Positions 38,299 through 47,818 of a stretch of 64,000 bases of DNA are shown here, in pieces. The stretch is from contig SUXE01000009.1 in the NCBI GenBank assembly GCA_015061115.1, positions 1 to 64,000 of the forward strand, written 5' to 3'. The notes beneath the pieces were generated by a model that searched no databases, was not told where the DNA came from, and saw nothing but the letters and a program-made list of their open reading frames with translations. Each line of letters starts with the position of its first letter. Within the stretch, counting starts at the first letter, position 1. A program made the position numbers and the translations under genes. The stretch is from Bacteroidales bacterium (lineage in GTDB: Bacteria > Bacteroidota > Bacteroidia > Bacteroidales > Paludibacteraceae).

Positions 38299-38997
38299 TT
38301 AAATTTCATCAATTGTTCTAGGATCAATCTTGATACCCTGACTCATTGTGCTTGAAAGATAGATGCTCTTCACGTAAGTTCCCTTTGCTGAAGATGGCTT
38401 CAACTTCATAATTGTTGCCAAGAACTCCTTCGCATTTCCATAGATCTGGTCTGGAGTGAAAGAAACCTTACCGATTGAAGTGTGGACGATACCAAACTTA
38501 TCAACCTTGAAATCAATCTTTCCCTGCTTTACTTCCTTAACTGCTTTTGCTACATCATTAGTAACTGTACCACTCTTTGGATTTGGCATCAAACCACGAG
38601 GTCCTAGCACACGTCCTAGAGCACCAATTTTACCCATGATGGAAGGCATTGTAATCATAACATCAAAGTCTGTCCAACCACCCTTGATCTTCTCGATGAA
38701 CTCGTCAAGACCAACATAGTCAGCACCAGCTTCCTTAGCTGCAGCTTCAACGTCTGATGTACACAATACAAGTACTCTTATCTGCTTTCCAGTTCCGTTT
38801 GGCAATGACACAACGCCTCTAACCATCTGATTAGCCTTACGTGGGTCAACACCTAGACGAACATCAATATCAACTGAAGCATCAAACTTAGTTGTAGTGA
38901 TTTCCTTTACTAAAGCAGAAGCCTCCTTTAGAGAGTAAGATTTTCCTTCTTCAATCTTCTCTGCAGCTAACTTTTGATTTTTTGTAAGTTTACTCAT
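38299..38997 (-). CDS. rplA: Ribosomal protein L1
   Basis: A 232-residue protein of the L1 stalk, involved in E-site tRNA release. The signature [18 protein letters not shown] and the start [14 protein letters not shown] are clear. It lies 11 bases after rplK. Confidence 0.98.
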   Translation of the reverse strand: MSKLTKNQKLAAEKIEEGKSYSLKEASALVKEITTTKFDASVDIDVRLGVDPRKANQMVRGVVSLPNGTGKQIRVLVLCTSDVEAAAKEAGADYVGLDEFIEKIKGGWTDFDVMITMPSIMGKIGALGRVLGPRGLMPNPKSGTVTNDVAKAVKEVKQGKIDFKVDKFGIVHTSIGKVSFTPDQIYGNAKEFLATIMKLKPSSAKGTYVKSIYLSSTMSQGIKIDPRTIDEI

Positions 38998-39008
38998 TTG
39001 ATAGAAGA

Positions 39009-39452
39009 TTAATTATTACCGGGAAAATCTCCCTTTACTGAAATACCCATACTTCTAGCTGTACCAGCAACCATAGACATAGCCGACTCCACAGTAAAAC
39101 AATTCAAATCTTTCATCTTGTCTTCTGCGATAACCTTCACCTGATCCCAAGTGATCTCAGCTATCTTCTTTCTGTTTGGCTCAGCAGATCCACTCTTTTG
39201 CTTAGTCAACTCCTTCAACTGAATTGCTACTGGAGGAGTCTTGATTACAAAATCAAAAGACTTATCAGCATAATAAGTGATGACTACAGGCAAAACCTTT
39301 CCTGCTTTATCCTGAGTTCTAGCATTAAACTGCTTACAGAAATCCATAATGTTAATACCCTTAGAACCTAGAGCAGGTCCTACTGGTGGTGATGGATTAG
39401 CTGCGCCACCCTTAATCTGCAATTTGATAAGTCCAGCAACTTCTTTAGCCAT
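39009..39452 (-). CDS. rplK: Ribosomal protein L11
   Basis: A 147-residue protein of the GTPase-associated centre. The N-terminal [23 protein letters not shown] and C-terminal [23 protein letters not shown] parts are standard. It is 38 bases after nusG. Confidence 0.98.
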   Translation of the reverse strand: MAKEVAGLIKLQIKGGAANPSPPVGPALGSKGINIMDFCKQFNARTQDKAGKVLPVVITYYADKSFDFVIKTPPVAIQLKELTKQKSGSAEPNRKKIAEITWDQVKVIAEDKMKDLNCFTVESAMSMVAGTARSMGISVKGDFPGNN

Positions 39453-39490
39453 TGTTTTTTAATTATAATTAGTTAAGAACAATCACAAGA

Positions 39491-40036
39491 TTATTCTTTT
39501 TCAACTTGTGAAAAGTCAAGTTCCAACGGAGTCTTACGTCCGAAAATCTTAACCATTACTTTCAGTTTCTGCCTTTCTGCATTCACCTCTTCGATGGTGC
39601 CACTAAAACCAGTAAAAGGACCATCATTCACCTTAACACTCTCTCCTATGATAAAGTCGTAAGATGCCTCGTTACCAAAATCAGGAACCTCTTCCATCTT
39701 AGATAGAATTCTGTTCACCTCATTCTGACGTAAAGAAACATACTCATCTCTTTTCTTAGGATTATCAGTCAAAAAACCGATAACGTTAGGAGTGTTGCTA
39801 AGTGTATGAGGAACCTCACCAACCAAAGCAGCTTCTACAAGAACGTATCCAGGTAGATACATTCTCTCTATTATCTTCTTCTTTGCACCCATTACCTTCT
39901 CAGTTGGAACCACAACCTGTGAAACATATTTTCCAAGATTAGTGTTCTTGATCTCTTTTTCAAGATAATCGCGTACAGACTTTTCTTTTCCACTAATGGC
40001 ACGCAAAACGTACCACTTCTTTTCAATTTCAGCCAT
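39491..40036 (-). CDS. nusG: Transcription termination/antitermination factor NusG
   Basis: A 181-residue protein with the NGN domain ([21 protein letters not shown], about 5-115) and the KOW domain ([22 protein letters not shown], about 128-175). It couples RNA polymerase with ribosomes or Rho. It sits between secE and rplK in the usual order. Confidence 0.97.
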   Translation of the reverse strand: MAEIEKKWYVLRAISGKEKSVRDYLEKEIKNTNLGKYVSQVVVPTEKVMGAKKKIIERMYLPGYVLVEAALVGEVPHTLSNTPNVIGFLTDNPKKRDEYVSLRQNEVNRILSKMEEVPDFGNEASYDFIIGESVKVNDGPFTGFSGTIEEVNAERQKLKVMVKIFGRKTPLELDFSQVEKE

Positions 40037-40060
40037 GGTATAACTTATAAAAGATAACGA

Positions 40061-40249
40061 TTACAGAAGACTATAGATAAAATTCATCGCTTTGTCGAAG
40101 CAAAAATCCATTACCCAAACGACCCCTGCAATCAATAGGGAAGCAACTAAAACAACTACTGCGCTAGAGGTCACCTCGGACAAAGTAGGCCACGAAACTT
40201 TATTAACAAGCTCGTCTTTAGATTCTTCAAGATAATTTACTAATTTCAT
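40061..40249 (-). CDS. secE: Preprotein translocase subunit SecE
   Basis: A 62-residue single-span membrane protein. I start it at ATG 40249 (MKLVNYLEESKDELVNKVSWP); the frame is open to 40294, but that part overlaps tRNA-Trp and would be unnatural. The amphipathic helix with KVSWPT and the membrane span (AVVVLVASLLIAGVVWVMDF) are typical of SecE, which clamps SecY. Confidence 0.95.
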   Translation of the reverse strand: MKLVNYLEESKDELVNKVSWPTLSEVTSSAVVVLVASLLIAGVVWVMDFCFDKAMNFIYSLL

Positions 40250-40264
40250 CTTAATCTCTTTTAG

Positions 40265-40337
40265 CACGGAATGAGAGGCTCGAACTCCCGACACCTGGTT
40301 TTGGAGACCAGTGCTCTACCAACTGAGCTAATTCCGT
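40265..40337 (-). tRNA. tRNA-Trp (CCA)
   Basis: 73-base cloverleaf on the minus strand: acceptor ACGGAAT / ATTCCGT, D arm GCTCAGTTGGTAGAGC, anticodon stem CTGGT / ACCAG with loop CTCCAAA (anticodon CCA), T arm with TTCGAGC. The CCA end is not encoded. It lies between tuf and secE, the usual Bacteroidales place. Confidence 0.97.
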
Positions 40338-40343
40338 ATATAT

Positions 40344-40369
40344 AGTTCCCTTGCCGAAGCAAGAGAACT
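40344..40369 (-). other. Stable TTCG-loop hairpin between tuf and tRNA-Trp
   Basis: Minus strand AGTTCTCTTGC, loop TTCG, GCAAGGGAACT: an 11-base stem with one G-T pair and a very stable tetraloop. No T run follows, so it is probably an RNA processing or 3'-end protecting structure for the tuf message released when tRNA-Trp is excised. Confidence 0.7.
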
Positions 40370-40376
40370 AATTTTA

Positions 40377-41564
40377 TTAGTCAAGAATTGCAGTGATCTG
40401 ACCAGAACCTACTGTTCTACCACCCTCACGGATAGCGAAACGAAGTCCCTCTGAACATGCAACTGGGTTGATCAACTTAACCTTGATCTCCAAGTTATCA
40501 CCTGGCATAACCATTTCAGTTCCTTCTGGTAGAGTGATCTCACCAGTTACGTCCAATGTACGGATGTAGAACTGAGGACGGTACTTGTTGTGGAATGGAG
40601 TGTGACGACCACCTTCCTCTTTCTTCAAGATATAAACTGAAGCCTTGAACTCAGAGTGAGGAGTTACAGAACCTGGCTTACAGATTACCATACCTCTCTT
40701 GATCTGATCCTTATCGATACCACGAAGCAACAAACCTACGTTGTCACCAGCCTCTCCCTGATCAAGAAGCTTACGGAACATCTCAACACCTGTAATTGTA
40801 GAAGTCAACTTCTCAGCACCAAGACCGATGATCTCAACTGGGTCACCTACGTGAACAATACCAGTCTCAACACGACCTGTAGCAACTGTACCACGACCTG
40901 TGATTGAGAATACGTCCTCGATTGGCATCAAGAATGGCTTATCAACGTCACGCTTAGGAAGCTCGATCCAAGTATCAACAGCATCCATAAGCTCCATAAT
41001 CTTATCCTCCCACTCAGGAACACCGTTAAGTGCACCTAGTGCAGAACCCTTGATGAATGGAGTGTTGTCACCATCGAAATCGTAGAATGAAAGAAGCTCA
41101 CGCATCTCCATCTCAACTAGCTCTAGCATCTCTGGGTCGTCAACCATATCACACTTGTTCATGAATACAACAAGTCTTGGTACGTTTACCTGACGAGCCA
41201 AAAGGATGTGCTCACGAGTCTGAGGCATAGGACCATCAGTTGCAGCAACTACGATGATAGCACCGTCCATCTGAGCAGCACCAGTAACCATGTTCTTTAC
41301 GTAGTCAGCGTGACCTGGACAGTCAACGTGTGCGTAGTGACGGCTAGCAGTCTGGTACTCAACGTGTGCAGTGTTGATAGTGATACCACGCTCTTTCTCC
41401 TCAGGAGCATTATCAATTGAATCAAAAGATCTCAACTCTGAAAGACCCTTCTTAGCCAATACAGTAGTGATTGCAGCTGTAAGAGTTGTCTTACCATGGT
41501 CTACGTGACCAATAGTACCGATATTTACGTGCGGTTTTGAACGATCAAATTGTTCTTTTGCCAT
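40377..41564 (-). CDS. tuf: Elongation factor Tu
   Basis: A 395-residue GTPase that brings aminoacyl-tRNA to the ribosome. G1 [10 protein letters not shown], the switch I threonine (GITINTAH), G3 DCPGHADYV and G4 NKCDMVD are intact, followed by domains 2 and 3 ([26 protein letters not shown]). It lies between tRNA-Thr and tRNA-Trp on one transcript. Confidence 0.98.
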   Translation of the reverse strand: MAKEQFDRSKPHVNIGTIGHVDHGKTTLTAAITTVLAKKGLSELRSFDSIDNAPEEKERGITINTAHVEYQTASRHYAHVDCPGHADYVKNMVTGAAQMDGAIIVVAATDGPMPQTREHILLARQVNVPRLVVFMNKCDMVDDPEMLELVEMEMRELLSFYDFDGDNTPFIKGSALGALNGVPEWEDKIMELMDAVDTWIELPKRDVDKPFLMPIEDVFSITGRGTVATGRVETGIVHVGDPVEIIGLGAEKLTSTITGVEMFRKLLDQGEAGDNVGLLLRGIDKDQIKRGMVICKPGSVTPHSEFKASVYILKKEEGGRHTPFHNKYRPQFYIRTLDVTGEITLPEGTEMVMPGDNLEIKVKLINPVACSEGLRFAIREGGRTVGSGQITAILD

Positions 41565-41596
41565 AATTATATTGTATTTTTTTAATAATTTCTTTG

Positions 41597-41668
<72 letters not shown>

Positions 41669-41707
41669 AAACTACCTTCTAAGCGTTACCGCTGTAGTCC
41701 ATTGTTG

Positions 41708-41789
41708 TGGGTGCGGATGGATTCGAACCACCGAAGGCAGAGCCAGCAGATTTACAGTCTGCCCCATTTGGCCACTCTGGTACACACCC
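41708..41789 (-). tRNA. tRNA-Tyr (GTA)
   Basis: 82 bases with a long variable arm as expected for tRNA-Tyr: acceptor GGGTGTG / CGCACCC (one G-T pair), anticodon stem GCAGA / TCTGC with loop CTGTAAA (anticodon GTA), T arm with TTCGAAT. CCA not encoded. Confidence 0.96.
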
Positions 41790-41800
41790 TTTTTCTCGCG

Positions 41801-41854
41801 CCTCTATCCAGATTCTTAACAAATCTTGGGATCTGGCCAGCTGAGCCATAAGGC
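41801..41854 (-). other. tRNA-like fragment in the tRNA-tuf leader
   Basis: On the minus strand GCCTTAT, then GGCTCAGCTGGCC (like a D arm), a hairpin CCAGAT / ATCTGG, and AGAGGC. It cannot fold as a full tRNA: no T arm with TTC, no convincing anticodon. It may be a decayed tRNA gene, since tRNAs often occupy this place, or a leader RNA structure. Confidence 0.4.
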
Positions 41855-41860
41855 TAAAAA

Positions 41861-41895
41861 CAGTCGTTAATCGGGCTGTTTCCGAATAACGACTG
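41861..41895 (-). promoter_or_regulatory. Inverted repeat at the expected transcription start
   Basis: CAGTCGTTA (41861-41869) and TAACGACTG (41887-41895) are perfectly complementary with a 17-base centre. It lies directly downstream of the -7 element at 41896-41903, so it is either the 5'-end hairpin of the tRNA-tuf-rpl-rpo transcript or an operator. Confidence 0.5.
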
Positions 41896-41926
41896 CAAAA
41901 GTAGAAACTTTTATTTAAACTGCAAA
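41896..41926 (-). promoter_or_regulatory. Promoter of the tRNA-tuf-secE-nusG-rpl-rpo cluster
   Basis: Minus strand TTTG (41926-41923), a 19-base spacer, TACTTTTG (41903-41896): a full match to the Bacteroidota -33/-7 consensus. It stands between the hpf stop and the first tRNA, and no other good promoter is seen down to rpoC. Confidence 0.75.
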
Positions 41927-41938
41927 GAAAAACACAGA

Positions 41939-42235
41939 TTAATTTCTATTTTTTTCTTTAGTCTTCTGAATTGAGCGGATCATCGAGTCCATAGCATTGT
42001 CGAATGCCTCCTCAAAACTATCTGCTGTCTTTGTCACAACTAGCTCATTATTAGGCAACAACACCTTCAACATAACTTCTTTATTGTTTGCAACCTCTGG
42101 TTTGATCACCTTCATCGCAATATCAACATTAGTAATCTGGTCTGAATACTGCTCCAACTTTACTACCTTCTTCTGTACGAATGCCTCCAAATCTGCCTTT
42201 GCATCGAAATGGATTGTCTGAAAATTAACGTTCAT
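41939..42235 (-). CDS. hpf: Ribosome hibernation-promoting factor, short form
   Basis: A 98-residue protein of the HPF/RaiA/YfiA family (NVNFQTIHFDAKADLEAFVQKKV, LPNNELVVTKTADSFEEAFDNAMDSM). It binds the 30S decoding site in resting cells. There is no C-terminal dimerisation domain of the long form. It starts one base after the stop of the Xer recombinase gene. Confidence 0.93.
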   Translation of the reverse strand: MNVNFQTIHFDAKADLEAFVQKKVVKLEQYSDQITNVDIAMKVIKPEVANNKEVMLKVLLPNNELVVTKTADSFEEAFDNAMDSMIRSIQKTKEKNRN

Positions 42236-42236
42236 A

Positions 42237-43136
42237 TCATTTTTCTTTTTGTGCTCTTGGATGAGCGTGTTTATAAATCTTCTTCATTTGCTCAAAGGTC
42301 GTATGCGTGTAGACCTGTGTCGCTGCCAGATTCGAATGCCCCAAAAGTTCTTTCACCGATTCTATCTCCGCTCCGTTATTGAGCATCACAGTCGCAAATG
42401 TGTGTCGCAAGACGTGCGGGCTTCTCTTTGCTATGGTGCTTACTTCTGAAATCTTCTTGTGTATGATCGAATAAACTTTGCGTGGTTTCAACTGCTCTCC
42501 TTTATCCGACACAAATAAATTCTTTTCCGCACCCCCTTCGAAAGTCTCCTGCTTCAGTTTCAAATACCGTTGAACTAAATCAATGTACTTGTCCCCAAGC
42601 GGAATCGCCCTCTGCTTGTTTCGTTTTCCAAGGATCGTGGCAACCTTTCTTGAGAAGTCAAAATCGGTTTCTTTTGCGTTGATCAATTCTGACAAACGCA
42701 AACCTAATGAATAAAACGTTTCAATCATCAAAAAATCGCGAAAATTTTCATACACTGAAAAATTTATATTATTTGCAAGTATTTTTTCGACTTCATTTAT
42801 TTTTAAAAACATAGGAAGACGCTTTTCTTGCTTAAGCGAACGTATGGAAATCATCGGAGATTTTAATCCAGGAACTGTCCTTTTACAGAATTTGAAGAAG
42901 GATCTGAGGGCCGAAATTTTACGATTCACACTCGTCGCCTTCTCTGTCTGTCGCAGTTCATAAATCCAACTTCTGATATGTTTATGTGTGATTTCAGTAA
43001 TATCTAAATTACCGTAGTTTTCCAACAAAAAGGTGGAAAATTGGTTTAGGTCGTTCTCATAAGCAATAAAGGTATGAGAAGAATAGTTCTTCTCATACCT
43101 TATATATTGTTTGAAGTTTTCAATCAATCTGTCCAC
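42237..43136 (-). CDS. xerC: Xer-type tyrosine recombinase
   Basis: A 299-residue recombinase. It has an N-terminal SAM-like core-binding domain ([23 protein letters not shown]) and a catalytic domain with Arg in SLGLRLSEL, the His-Leu-Arg-His box [14 protein letters not shown], the [13 protein letters not shown] box and the nucleophile Tyr. Length and conserved place between rpsU and hpf point to the chromosomal XerC/XerD dimer-resolution enzyme rather than an integrase; choosing C over D is a guess from context. Confidence 0.88.
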   Translation of the reverse strand: MDRLIENFKQYIRYEKNYSSHTFIAYENDLNQFSTFLLENYGNLDITEITHKHIRSWIYELRQTEKATSVNRKISALRSFFKFCKRTVPGLKSPMISIRSLKQEKRLPMFLKINEVEKILANNINFSVYENFRDFLMIETFYSLGLRLSELINAKETDFDFSRKVATILGKRNKQRAIPLGDKYIDLVQRYLKLKQETFEGGAEKNLFVSDKGEQLKPRKVYSIIHKKISEVSTIAKRSPHVLRHTFATVMLNNGAEIESVKELLGHSNLAATQVYTHTTFEQMKKIYKHAHPRAQKEK

Positions 43137-43144
43137 GAGAACGA

Positions 43145-43336
43145 TTAATCTTCATTACCATACTGTGCCTGTACGTAAATAGCGTGGATCTTCTGCTGAC
43201 GCTTTAGCACTGATGGCTTTGTAAACTGCTGACGGTTTCTCAACTCTTTAACGACACCAGTCTTCTCAAACTTTCTCTTAAATTTCTTCAAGGCTTTTTC
43301 GATGTTCTCGCCTTCCTTGATTTGAACTACGATCAT
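43145..43336 (-). CDS. rpsU: Ribosomal protein S21
   Basis: A 63-residue basic protein ([25 protein letters not shown], then a basic tail). In Bacteroidota S21 helps sequester the anti-Shine-Dalgarno end of 16S RNA, which fits the lack of strong ribosome-binding sites in this window. It leads the rpsU-xer-hpf unit, with 8 bases to the next start. A -7-like TAAATTTG lies at 43376-43369 without a good -33. Confidence 0.95.
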   Translation of the reverse strand: MIVVQIKEGENIEKALKKFKRKFEKTGVVKELRNRQQFTKPSVLKRQQKIHAIYVQAQYGNED

Positions 43337-43445
43337 AATTTTTAATTGTTACGTTTTAATTTTGCCCGCAAATTTAATCATTTTTTCTTTCAATATCTTA
43401 ATTCTATGAAAAAAATGCGGATTTTTAATGATTTAAACTTTTCTC

Positions 43446-44213
43446 TTAAACTGTCTGGACGTCAAATCCGAACTCTCTCAATGGCTCGGCTATACTTTCC
43501 AGTTCCTCGTGACTCACCTTTTCCAACTCTTTGTATGGTGTCTCACGATCAATCGAATAAATCATTATCTGTTTTGGCGACATCTTCTTAACGGCTTCAT
43601 ACCATGCTTCAACCTCTTCCTTTGTTGTATTGTCAATCTTGTTGCCTTCCACAACTCCACGAAGGAACATTGTCTGCAGTATGAATTCACCGTTGAATTG
43701 TGCCATCTGTTCAATCACTCGTTCTACGCTATAATGAGAATCAACAGGGACATCTATAAGTTTTGCCGTTGAATCTATCGCTGAATCTATCTTCAATATA
43801 TTGTTGTCTACTTTTTTCAAAGCTCTGACAACCGACTCATTGGCCAATCTTGTAGCATTTGTCAAAACCGAAATCTTTGAATTTGGATGAAACTGATCTC
43901 GCAATCGTATCGTCAAATCTATCACTTCCTCAAAATGTGGGTAGAGTGTCGGTTCTCCATTTCCCGCAAAAGTTATGACATCAAGATGCTTTCCTTCTGC
44001 ATGTAACGATCTGAAACAGTTTGTCATCTCCTCTTCTACTTTCTGAAGCGACGGGAATTTTGCAGCTACTCCTTTTTTAGTGAAACCACACTCGCAGTAG
44101 ACACATTCGAATGAGCAAACTTTATTTTCTGTAGGCAAAAGATTTATGCCCAATGACAAGCCTAATCGTCTGCTATGGACAGGGCCGTAGACGACACCAT
44201 CAAAAGTCATCAT
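43446..44213 (-). CDS. Radical SAM protein
   Basis: A 255-residue enzyme with the radical SAM cluster motif CSFECVYC (Cys33, Cys37, Cys40), preceded by GPVHSRRLGLSLGINLLP, and the GNGEPTLYP motif near residue 85. The family is widespread and conserved in Bacteroidales; its substrate is unknown to me. It is 3 bases downstream of the sulfatase gene and is the last gene of the murF operon. Confidence 0.88.
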   Translation of the reverse strand: MMTFDGVVYGPVHSRRLGLSLGINLLPTENKVCSFECVYCECGFTKKGVAAKFPSLQKVEEEMTNCFRSLHAEGKHLDVITFAGNGEPTLYPHFEEVIDLTIRLRDQFHPNSKISVLTNATRLANESVVRALKKVDNNILKIDSAIDSTAKLIDVPVDSHYSVERVIEQMAQFNGEFILQTMFLRGVVEGNKIDNTTKEEVEAWYEAVKKMSPKQIMIYSIDRETPYKELEKVSHEELESIAEPLREFGFDVQTV

Positions 44214-44216
44214 ATA

Positions 44217-46055
44217 TCACCTCCTTTCAAAATCTCTATAAACTGTTTGAATAAATGATTTACCTCTCTTTAATAATTCTGCATCCGCGGACATGATTTC
44301 TTTCTGTGAACCATAGTCGTAAGACGCAAAACCTTCTTTTTCAATGATACCAAAACCATTGTTGAATGCAAAAATAGCAAATTCTGGGGAATTATTATCA
44401 AAAACATCCTTACTAAACATAAAATCATCATGTTTTATGTCTAATTGCCCCAGTATAGTGGCAGATAAATCTATCTGTGAACTGATTTTGTCCACCACAA
44501 GATGTTTCTTTACGGCTCCTCCTACCCACACCATCGGTATCCTATAACGAAGTGAGTCTGAGTTAGCCAGATTGCCGACCAATCCTGTCGAATGGTCTGG
44601 CAGTATTATTATAAGTGTATTGTCCCAGTATTTTGTCTGACGGAACCTGTCCAAGAATGAGCTAAGACAGCTGTCGGAATACATCACCGAATTCAAATAT
44701 TTATCTTCATGATGTTTGTATGGCACCTCAAACGGTTCATGGCTGCTTGACGACAATACAGTACAGAAGAATCTGTCTTCGAAATATCCATTCTCAAAAT
44801 CTTTGGCAAGAAAGTCGAACAACACGTGGTCGTATGCTCCCCACTTAGATTGTTTCTGGTCTTTGGTGAAATTGGCGTCACAGATGATTTTTTCATATCC
44901 CGACATCACCAAAAAAGAATTCATATTGGTGAAATTGATATCTCCTCCATAATAAAAGGAGTTCTTATAGCCAGCTTCTTTCAATGCGTTCGGCAGTTTC
45001 TTTACATTCTGGCTCTTATTCGTCACCTTCATCAAAGATGTTGTAGGCATTCCTGGATAAGAGGCAAGTATGCACGCCAGTCCTCGATCTGTACGGAAGC
45101 TGTTGGCATAAAAACGGTTGAAAACAATTCCGTCTTCAGCAAACTTGCAAAGACCCGGCATCGCGTCGGCTCCGCCAGTAAGTTTGCAAGCAGTTCCGCC
45201 AAAGCTCTCCATTATAAACAGAAGGATATTCGGACGTGTCGTATTCAAAAGGGTATCCGTTGCGACGCGAATTTCTTTAGACGGTGCTAAAGACTCTTCA
45301 TATATACGCTGCGATTCTTCGTCCGACAATGTATAATATCCAGAAAAATCATCTGTTTTTTGGACTGAGTATATCAAATTCCAATTGGGATTTATCGCAA
45401 GATGATTAAAAAAAACATTGTCACTAAAATAGACTCGTCCCGGATTCATCGTAGACACCCCCACTCCTCCACGAATGGAAAGAACTGTAAGGCCAATAAA
45501 CAAAACCAATGGGATCAAGCCCAAACCAATCATATCAAATTTACAGATCGACTTTCCCTGAACGATTTCATAAATCAGGTTAAGCAAACGGATAAAAGCG
45601 AAGACAAACAATGTTGCTAGAAGCACCAACGTCGTACCATAAATGAGATATTCGGAAGTAGTGCCACTCGCAAGTGCTGCAGTAGGCGACTGCATATAGA
45701 AGAATGGAGTCGCGTCGAGACGGAATTGCCATGCAGGATAGAGAACTATGTCCAAGACACATAAGAATGCCGTCAACACCGACAATACAATTCCGATAAC
45801 CTTATAAGTAGAGTATTCAGCGATTTTATTTTTCCAAAAAGAAAACAAAAGTGCCGCCAACAGAAACGGGATCAAGAAATAACCTGTAGCCGACAGATCC
45901 ATAGAGAATCCATGAACAAACGATCTTATAGGCTCTGCAATCCCTTTCTGAAAAGAACTACTAAAATTAAAAAAGGCGAACAAGACACGTTCCAAAATGA
46001 AACACGCCAAGAAAAAGATATAAAAGAATGATAAATAAATCAGTTTACTTAGCAT
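44217..46055 (-). CDS. LTA-synthase-like membrane sulfatase/phosphotransferase
   Basis: A 612-residue membrane enzyme. About five membrane helices occupy residues 1-190. The extracytoplasmic alkaline-phosphatase-type domain follows, with NILLFIMESFGG (metal-binding Glu), NSFRTDRGLAC (candidate nucleophile Thr), SSSSHEPF and LPDHSTGLVG (metal-binding Asp-His). Relatives in Gram-negatives transfer phosphoglycerol or phosphoethanolamine to periplasmic glycans or lipids; the exact donor and acceptor here are unknown. The start overlaps the previous gene by 11 bases. Confidence 0.87.
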   Translation of the reverse strand: MLSKLIYLSFFYIFFLACFILERVLFAFFNFSSSFQKGIAEPIRSFVHGFSMDLSATGYFLIPFLLAALLFSFWKNKIAEYSTYKVIGIVLSVLTAFLCVLDIVLYPAWQFRLDATPFFYMQSPTAALASGTTSEYLIYGTTLVLLATLFVFAFIRLLNLIYEIVQGKSICKFDMIGLGLIPLVLFIGLTVLSIRGGVGVSTMNPGRVYFSDNVFFNHLAINPNWNLIYSVQKTDDFSGYYTLSDEESQRIYEESLAPSKEIRVATDTLLNTTRPNILLFIMESFGGTACKLTGGADAMPGLCKFAEDGIVFNRFYANSFRTDRGLACILASYPGMPTTSLMKVTNKSQNVKKLPNALKEAGYKNSFYYGGDINFTNMNSFLVMSGYEKIICDANFTKDQKQSKWGAYDHVLFDFLAKDFENGYFEDRFFCTVLSSSSHEPFEVPYKHHEDKYLNSVMYSDSCLSSFLDRFRQTKYWDNTLIIILPDHSTGLVGNLANSDSLRYRIPMVWVGGAVKKHLVVDKISSQIDLSATILGQLDIKHDDFMFSKDVFDNNSPEFAIFAFNNGFGIIEKEGFASYDYGSQKEIMSADAELLKRGKSFIQTVYRDFERR

Positions 46056-46512
46056 TTTCCCTCTCTCTTAAATCGCCAACAATTAGTAACGCATCCTCCT
46101 TAATATCCTCTGGCAAGATGATATTTCTTAATTGTAAACTTCTTAACCAACCTGCCACATCATATTCCTTAAGTGTCTCGAACACCTCTCGCAACTGAAC
46201 AAGTTCCTCATCCGTATAATCTTCCGGATTTTTCCCTGAAAGGGCGTCCAATTCCTCGTCGTCGTAATATTCGTACTTCAAATTGGTATTTATAAGATTT
46301 GTCTTTTCACAAACCTCATGTTGTCCACAACATTCGGAAGATTCCTCCTTTGCTTTTTGGACTTCTTCCTCCTTCACTCTTTCCTCTTCAGAAAGTCGTG
46401 CTTTACGCTCCGTCTCCTCTGCCTCTATCCTGTTTCTGCGAATATTGTAGAAAATAATCCACGCCACAACAATAGCGACAAAGACAAAGAACAATATCAT
46501 CGTCGAATTCAT
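46045..46512 (-). CDS. Small membrane-anchored conserved protein next to murF
   Basis: A 155-residue protein: one N-terminal membrane helix (2-22, LFFVFVAIVVAWIIFY), a charged helical stalk to about 58, then SECCGQHEVCEK and EYYDDEELDAL, and a C-terminal helical domain (YDVAGWLRSLQLRNIILPEDI). The four-cysteine patch CCGQHEVC may bind a metal. I recall similar proteins throughout Bacteroidales beside murF, without a known function. It overlaps murF by 4 bases and the sulfatase by 11. Confidence 0.8.
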   Translation of the reverse strand: MNSTMILFFVFVAIVVAWIIFYNIRRNRIEAEETERKARLSEEERVKEEEVQKAKEESSECCGQHEVCEKTNLINTNLKYEYYDDEELDALSGKNPEDYTDEELVQLREVFETLKEYDVAGWLRSLQLRNIILPEDIKEDALLIVGDLRERENAK

Positions 46513-47792
46513 AAGTGCTCTACAACTTTAGTAAGTTTCATACTGTTGGATCCCTTAATCAAAACTAGGCATCCATTCAATTTATTTTCTGTCAAGATGG
46601 AGATCAACTCGTCAACATTCTTATACGTAGACATTCCACTCTTTGCTACAGAAGCAAAATTCTGTCCGACAAGCATCACCTTCTTTATTCCAGACGCTGC
46701 TATCTTCTCAACTATTTTGCGATGTTCTGCCTCAGAATCGTTTCCAAGTTCAAGCATATCACCTAAGATAAATGCCTTCTCAAAATCGGAATTCAATGAG
46801 ATAAAGTTTTCAAGAGCAGCATTCATACTTGTCGGATTGGCATTGTAAGCGTCGACAATTAGTTTATTCGACGCAGTGGAGATAAACTGAGAACGGTTGT
46901 TTGACGGTTTATAATTTTCCAACGCAGAAATGATAGTCGGCATCTCAACACCGAAATGAGAACCGACACAAGCCGCAGCCATCACATTCTCTAGGTTATA
47001 TGCTCCGATCAGGTTGGTCTGTGCAGAAGAGCCATCAGCGAACTTCACCTTCAAAAATGGATCCGCCGACTCAACAGAAGCGTTCAACGAAGAACCTTCA
47101 ACTCCATAAACAATTCTCTTTGCACCTTCCGACTTAGGGAAAATATTATGATTTGATCCGTTAACGAAAATTGTTCCGTTATTCTTTTTCAAATTATCGT
47201 ACAACTCGCACTTGGTTTTGATTACACCTTCAAAAGATCCGAACCCAAGAATATGAGCAGTGCCGACGTTTGTGATCAAACCGTAATCAGGCAATGCGAT
47301 ATCAGCCAAAGTCTTGATTTCACCTGGATGGTTAGCACCCATCTCCACAATCGCATATTTATGGTGAGACTTTATACGAAGTAATGTCAACGGCACACCG
47401 ATATGGTTGTTAAGATTTCCTTCTGTGTTGATGACATCATCGCCATACTTAGCCTTCATCACAGCGGAAGTCAACTCTTTAGTTGTTGTTTTGCCGTTTG
47501 TTCCTGTGATTGCTATCACAGTAGCGTTCATCTGTTGACGGTGGTAAGATGCCAATTGCTGGAGTGCGGCCAAAGTATCAGGCACATAGAATATTGTTTT
47601 GTTGTTGGCACGATGTTCATCACAAGTAAGGGCAAACTTACAGCCCGACTCTATCGCATTCTCAACAAAAGCATTGCCATCGAAGTTGTCCCCCTTCAAA
47701 GCGATAAACATAGAATCCTTAGAGCATTTTCTACTATCAGTAGTAACTCCATCACATTGGATGAAAAGTGAATATATTGACTTGATATCCAT
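46509..47792 (-). CDS. murF: UDP-MurNAc-tripeptide D-alanyl-D-alanine ligase
   Basis: A 427-residue Mur ligase that adds D-Ala-D-Ala to the peptidoglycan precursor in the cytoplasm. The P-loop AITGTNGKTTTKEL is near residue 96, followed by NTEGNLNNHIGVPLTLL and the C-terminal domain (VDAYNANPTSMNAAL). Length is normal. It is the first gene of an overlapping operon murF, small membrane protein, sulfatase, radical SAM. Confidence 0.96.
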   Translation of the reverse strand: MDIKSIYSLFIQCDGVTTDSRKCSKDSMFIALKGDNFDGNAFVENAIESGCKFALTCDEHRANNKTIFYVPDTLAALQQLASYHRQQMNATVIAITGTNGKTTTKELTSAVMKAKYGDDVINTEGNLNNHIGVPLTLLRIKSHHKYAIVEMGANHPGEIKTLADIALPDYGLITNVGTAHILGFGSFEGVIKTKCELYDNLKKNNGTIFVNGSNHNIFPKSEGAKRIVYGVEGSSLNASVESADPFLKVKFADGSSAQTNLIGAYNLENVMAAACVGSHFGVEMPTIISALENYKPSNNRSQFISTASNKLIVDAYNANPTSMNAALENFISLNSDFEKAFILGDMLELGNDSEAEHRKIVEKIAASGIKKVMLVGQNFASVAKSGMSTYKNVDELISILTENKLNGCLVLIKGSNSMKLTKVVEHL

Positions 47793-47818
47793 TTCTTTGT
47801 TTTGACTTTACCATTTAT

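Noticed and set aside
40250-40294. Longer SecE start
   Set aside because: It would translate part of tRNA-Trp; SecE proteins normally begin near MKLVNYLEE.
42237-43136. Integrase of a mobile element
   Set aside because: Its place between rpsU and hpf is conserved housekeeping context and no attachment sites or mobile genes flank it, despite nearby tRNAs.
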